Source: Conexibacter sp. (lineage in GTDB: Bacteria > Actinomycetota > Thermoleophilia > Solirubrobacterales > Solirubrobacteraceae). From it: a stretch of DNA of 46,456 nt. The stretch is from the NCBI GenBank assembly GCA_025964325.1, contig JAOPZA010000144.1:1-46456 (forward strand). The letters are read 5' to 3'. The notes below the pieces were generated by a model. The model had not been told where the DNA came from. It made no database searches and saw only the letters and a list, made by a program, of their open reading frames with translations. Positions within the stretch are counted from its first letter, which is position 1; each line of letters begins with the position of its first letter. The position numbers were made by a program, and so were the translations under genes. This document shows positions 44,032 through 46,456 of this stretch, piece by piece.

Positions 44032-44130
44032 GGTGGTCGGGGCAACCGCGGAGCGACCGGGAGGTGAGGCAGATGCAGCGGCGTTGAGCCATCGCGACCA
44101 GCCGCGCCGTGTGCGCGGCCTGCCACCACC
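44032..44130 (+). other. Possible structured RNA leader of the flavoprotein operon
   Basis: The 236-bp gap before the acyl-CoA-dehydrogenase-like gene has no convincing ORF. GGTGGT (44032-44037) can pair with ACCACC (44125-44130), closing a region with inner pairs GGTCG/CGACC (44035-44039 with 44054-44058) and GGCAG/CTGCC. The region contains GGGGCAACCGCGG, the kind of loop seen in some riboswitches. I cannot assign a class. A ribosome site (AAAGGAAG) follows at 44141. Confidence 0.3.
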
Positions 44131-44152
44131 CGATCGATCGAAAGGAAGCTCC

Positions 44153-45289
44153 GTGTCAGTCCTCGACGAGCTGCCGACGACCGTCGCCACGGTCGTCCGG
44201 CAGCAGATCGCGCCCGCGGCCGCAACGCTCGACCGCCGGCGCGCGTTCCCCAGCGACAACCTGCGAGCGCTCGCCGAGGCCGGCGCGCTCGGACTGCTCG
44301 TGCCGGTCTCCCACGGCGGCGCCGGCGGCGGCCTCGAGGCGCTGAGCGCCGCCTGCGAGGAGATCGGCGGCGCCTGCGCGTCCACCGGGATGACGTTCCT
44401 GATGCACTCCGTCGCGGCCGCGACGGCGGCGAGTGACGCGCCCGCCCACGGGCGCGCCGCCGAGCTGCTGGCCGGGATCGCATCCGGCGCCCTGCTCGGC
44501 ACGCTCGCCTTCAGCGAGCGCGGCACCGGCGCCCATTTCTACGCGCCGGAGCTGCAGGCGGTCCACGAGGAGGGACGCGTCCGCATCTCGGGCCGCAAGA
44601 GCTTCGTCACCTCGGGCGGTCACGCCGACGTCTATCTGGTGCTGGTCCAGAGCGACGAGACGGAGGGGCTCGACTGCTACGTGGTGGAGCGCGACGCGCC
44701 GGGCGTGAGCTTCGACGGCGCCTGGGAGGGACTCGGCATGGCCGGCAACGCGAGCGTCGCGATGCAGCTCGATGACGTCGCCGTCGACGCGGACGCGCGG
44801 ATCGGCGCGCCGGGCGCCGGCGCCGAGCTCGTCTTCGGCGTCGTCGCGCCCGTCTTCCTCGTCGGGCTCGCGGCCGTGAACGTCGGGATCGCGGCGGCCG
44901 CGCTCGCGACCGCGACGGCGCACGCCGCCGGACGGCACTATGCCGACGGCAGCGTGCTCGCGGAGGTGCAGGCGATCCAGCACGCGCTCGCCGACATGGA
45001 CATGGCGGTGCGCGCCACGCGCGGCCTCGTCCGCGAGGCGGCGCGGCTCGGCGACGCCGACGACGACGGCGCGCTCGTGCCGATCATGGAGGCGAAGGTC
45101 GCCGCGACGACCGCCGCCGAGGCGGTCACGCAGCGCGCGCTCGAGGTCTGCGGCGGCCAGGGTTACACGCCCGCGCTGCCGATCGCGCGCCACCTGCGCG
45201 ACGCGCGCGCGGGCGCCGTGATGGCGCCGACGAACCTGGTCCTGCGCAGCTGGATCGGCAAGGCGCTCGCCGGGCTCCCGGTCCCATGA
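44153..45289 (+). CDS. Acyl-CoA-dehydrogenase-fold flavoprotein
   Basis: The 378-residue protein has the family layout: N-terminal helical domain (FPSDNLRALAEAGALGLLVPVSHGGAGGGLEALSAACEEIGG), middle domain (LAFSERGTGAHF, ISGRKSFVTSGGHADVYLV, GLGMAGNASVAMQLDDV) and C-terminal helices ending with the CGGQGYTPALPIARHLRDARAGAVMAPTNLVL segment. The usual glutamate base position and CoA contacts are not evident, and the neighbours encode sulfur-type proteins, so a SfnB/DszC-like oxygenase role is possible. GTG 44153 follows AAAGGAAG. Its stop overlaps the next ATG. Confidence 0.85.
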   Translation: MSVLDELPTTVATVVRQQIAPAAATLDRRRAFPSDNLRALAEAGALGLLVPVSHGGAGGGLEALSAACEEIGGACASTGMTFLMHSVAAATAASDAPAHGRAAELLAGIASGALLGTLAFSERGTGAHFYAPELQAVHEEGRVRISGRKSFVTSGGHADVYLVLVQSDETEGLDCYVVERDAPGVSFDGAWEGLGMAGNASVAMQLDDVAVDADARIGAPGAGAELVFGVVAPVFLVGLAAVNVGIAAAALATATAHAAGRHYADGSVLAEVQAIQHALADMDMAVRATRGLVREAARLGDADDDGALVPIMEAKVAATTAAEAVTQRALEVCGGQGYTPALPIARHLRDARAGAVMAPTNLVLRSWIGKALAGLPVP

Positions 45290-46197
45290 GCCGCGAGGAC
45301 GACCTGATCACGGTGGGCGCCGTCGCCTACCACCCGCGCGTCGTCACGATCTGGGAGGCGTTCCGCGCCTACTTCGCCGACGCCGGCGCGCCGACCGACT
45401 ACGTGCTCTACTCGAACTACGAGCGGCTCGTCGAGGCCGTGCTCGGCGGCGAGGTCGAGATCGGCTGGAACACGAACACGGCGTTCGTCGCGCTCGAGCG
45501 GCGACTCGGCCGCGAGGCGCGGATCCTCGGCATGCGCGACCTCGACGCCAGCTTCGCGAGCGTGCTCGTGACACGCCGCGGCGAGGCGTTCGCCGACCCG
45601 CGCGAGCTCGCCGGCCGCCGGCTCGCGCTCGGCAGCCGCGACTCCGGGCACGCGGCGATCCTGCCGCTGCACTACCTCCGGGAGCAGGGTCTGGATGCGG
45701 CCGCGGCCTGTGAGCTGGTCCGCTTCGACACGGACCTCGGCACGCACGGCGACACCGGCGACTCCGAGCTGCGCGTCGTCGAGGCGGTCGCCGGCGGTCG
45801 CGCCGACGCGGGGGCGCTGGGCGACGCGACGTGGGCGCGCTTGCGCGCCGAGGGCCTGCCGGTCGCGGCCGAGCTCGAGCTCGCGTGGCGCTCGCCGACC
45901 TACTGCCACTGCAACTTCACCGCGCTGCCGTCGCTCGACGCGGCGCGCGCGCAGCGGTGGCAGGCGGCGCTGCTGGCGATGGATCACGACGACCCCGCGA
46001 TGCGCCAGCCGATGGACCTCGAGGGCGTCCGGCGCTGGCTGCCCGGCGACCGCGACGGCTACGCGTCGCTGATCGCCGCCGCGGAACGGCTCGGCCTGGG
46101 GCCTCGGGTTCCCTCGGAAGAACTCGCGCAACGGAAGCCGAGCCCCTGGGCGAGGCTTTCGCGCGCTCGTTCTTCCACCGGGGACGTTGCGCGATGA
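45286..46197 (+). CDS. PhnD/SsuA-like periplasmic-binding-fold protein without signal peptide
   Basis: The 303-residue type 2 binding fold opens LITVGAVAYHPRVVTIWEAFRAYFAD, then VEIGWNTNTAFVALERRLG, RDLDASFASVLVTRRGEAFADPRELAGRRLALGSRDSGHAAILPLHYLREQGLD and VVEAVAGGRADAGALGDATWARL, as in phosphonate/phosphite binding proteins. No signal peptide or lipobox, so it is probably cytoplasmic, perhaps an enzyme or sensor. It is sandwiched between a flavoprotein and a TusA-like gene with ATGA overlaps. The YCHCNFTAL segment holds two Cys. Confidence 0.82.
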   Translation: MSREDDLITVGAVAYHPRVVTIWEAFRAYFADAGAPTDYVLYSNYERLVEAVLGGEVEIGWNTNTAFVALERRLGREARILGMRDLDASFASVLVTRRGEAFADPRELAGRRLALGSRDSGHAAILPLHYLREQGLDAAAACELVRFDTDLGTHGDTGDSELRVVEAVAGGRADAGALGDATWARLRAEGLPVAAELELAWRSPTYCHCNFTALPSLDAARAQRWQAALLAMDHDDPAMRQPMDLEGVRRWLPGDRDGYASLIAAAERLGLGPRVPSEELAQRKPSPWARLSRARSSTGDVAR

Positions 46198-46456
46198 CTG
46201 TGAGACGGCTCGACGCCGAGGGCCTCGAGTTGGGCGGCGGCCTCGAGGTGCTGCTCCAGGCCACGCTCGCGGGGATGCCGGCCGGGGCGTGCGCCGACGT
46301 CGTCGTGCGCTCGCGCGCGGTCGCGCTCGAGCTGCCCGGGTGGGCGCGCGTCGAGGGCCACGAGGTGCTCGACGCGCAGCTCGACGGACGCGGCCCGTTC
46401 GTCGTGCGCGTGCGCCGCGGCGCCGGCGCGCGCGTGCTCGCCGACGCGCTGCCCCC
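46194..46456 (+). CDS. TusA-like protein, 5' part (cut by the window edge)
   Basis: 88 residues are visible. They follow the TusA/SirA pattern: RRLDAEGLELGGGLEVLLQATLAGMPAGACADVVVR, then the ALELPGWARVEGHEVLDAQL helix-strand. The catalytic Cys of the CPxP motif (normally at GLxCPxP) is replaced by GLELGGG, so it cannot carry a persulfide there; the family name is therefore tentative. ATG 46194 overlaps the upstream stop. More domains may follow. Confidence 0.6.
   Translation, partial: MTVRRLDAEGLELGGGLEVLLQATLAGMPAGACADVVVRSRAVALELPGWARVEGHEVLDAQLDGRGPFVVRVRRGAGARVLADALP

Overview
The window is about 46.5 kb of very GC-rich, densely packed DNA. ATGA and TGATG stop/start overlaps are frequent, GTG/TTG starts are common, and no tRNA, rRNA, transposase, integrase or CRISPR array is visible. 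Gene content suggests an actinobacterium: an actinobacterial-type aa3 oxidase cluster, DnaK-GrpE-DnaJ-CbpM-ClpB in one run, a CRP/FAD oxidoreductase next to a UBP-type zinc finger, and STAS/anti-sigma kinase pairs. A Thermoleophilia/Solirubrobacterales (Conexibacter-like) host is my best guess, from gene content only.

Layout. 1-4809 (minus): DUF190 triple-domain protein, then ctaC, ctaD, a subunit IV-like gene, ctaG and a cut-off gene. It is divergent from a CsoR-type copper sensor (4891-5187), with a CsoR-like operator between. 5187-6643: gene debris, a truncated AAA ATPase meeting a truncated and frameshifted glycosyltransferase tail to tail, plus a frameshifted SnoaL-like fragment. 6804-8787: ECF sigma factor and two O6-alkylguanine-DNA alkyltransferases, separated by three tandem 86-bp units, each a complete 29-codon ORF coupled to its neighbours by ATGA overlaps. 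8821-20250: a LuxR-type regulator and a large sulfur-scavenging island (SsuD-like and two NtaA/DszA-like flavin monooxygenases, an SfnB-like flavoprotein, a Dpp/Opp-type ABC importer, and a second decayed sfnB). Its two transcription units share a 51-bp upstream module.

20250-31682: proteostasis and redox block (thioredoxin-2, two Hsp20, unknown gene, dnaK, grpE, dnaJ/cbpA, cbpM, clpB, CRP-FAD oxidoreductase, SAM-hydroxide-transferase-like gene, zinc-finger UBP). 31679-38467: small stress-type and envelope genes (DUF5335, DUF1269-like, Usp, DUF2267, NYN, HtrA lipoprotein, small hypotheticals). Seven genes of these two blocks share a YTTGM-N16-CCTAYC-like promoter, often so close to the start codon that the transcripts may be leaderless or nearly so.

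38555-43916: two STAS anti-anti-sigma genes sharing an upstream palindrome, a RsbW-like kinase, and a minus-strand TetR / P450 / SDR / alpha-beta hydrolase operon headed by a previously unlisted 30-residue ORF with a strong ribosome binding site and a palindrome on its -35. 44032-46456: possible structured leader, acyl-CoA-dehydrogenase-like flavoprotein, PhnD-like binding protein without signal peptide, and the start of a TusA-like protein lacking its cysteine; this may be the start of another sulfur-related operon.

Strongest candidates for something undescribed: the tandem 29-residue mini-genes between the alkyltransferases, the shared stress-promoter architecture, the 51-bp sulfur module, the small peptide heading the P450 operon, and copper-sensor control of the oxidase cluster.
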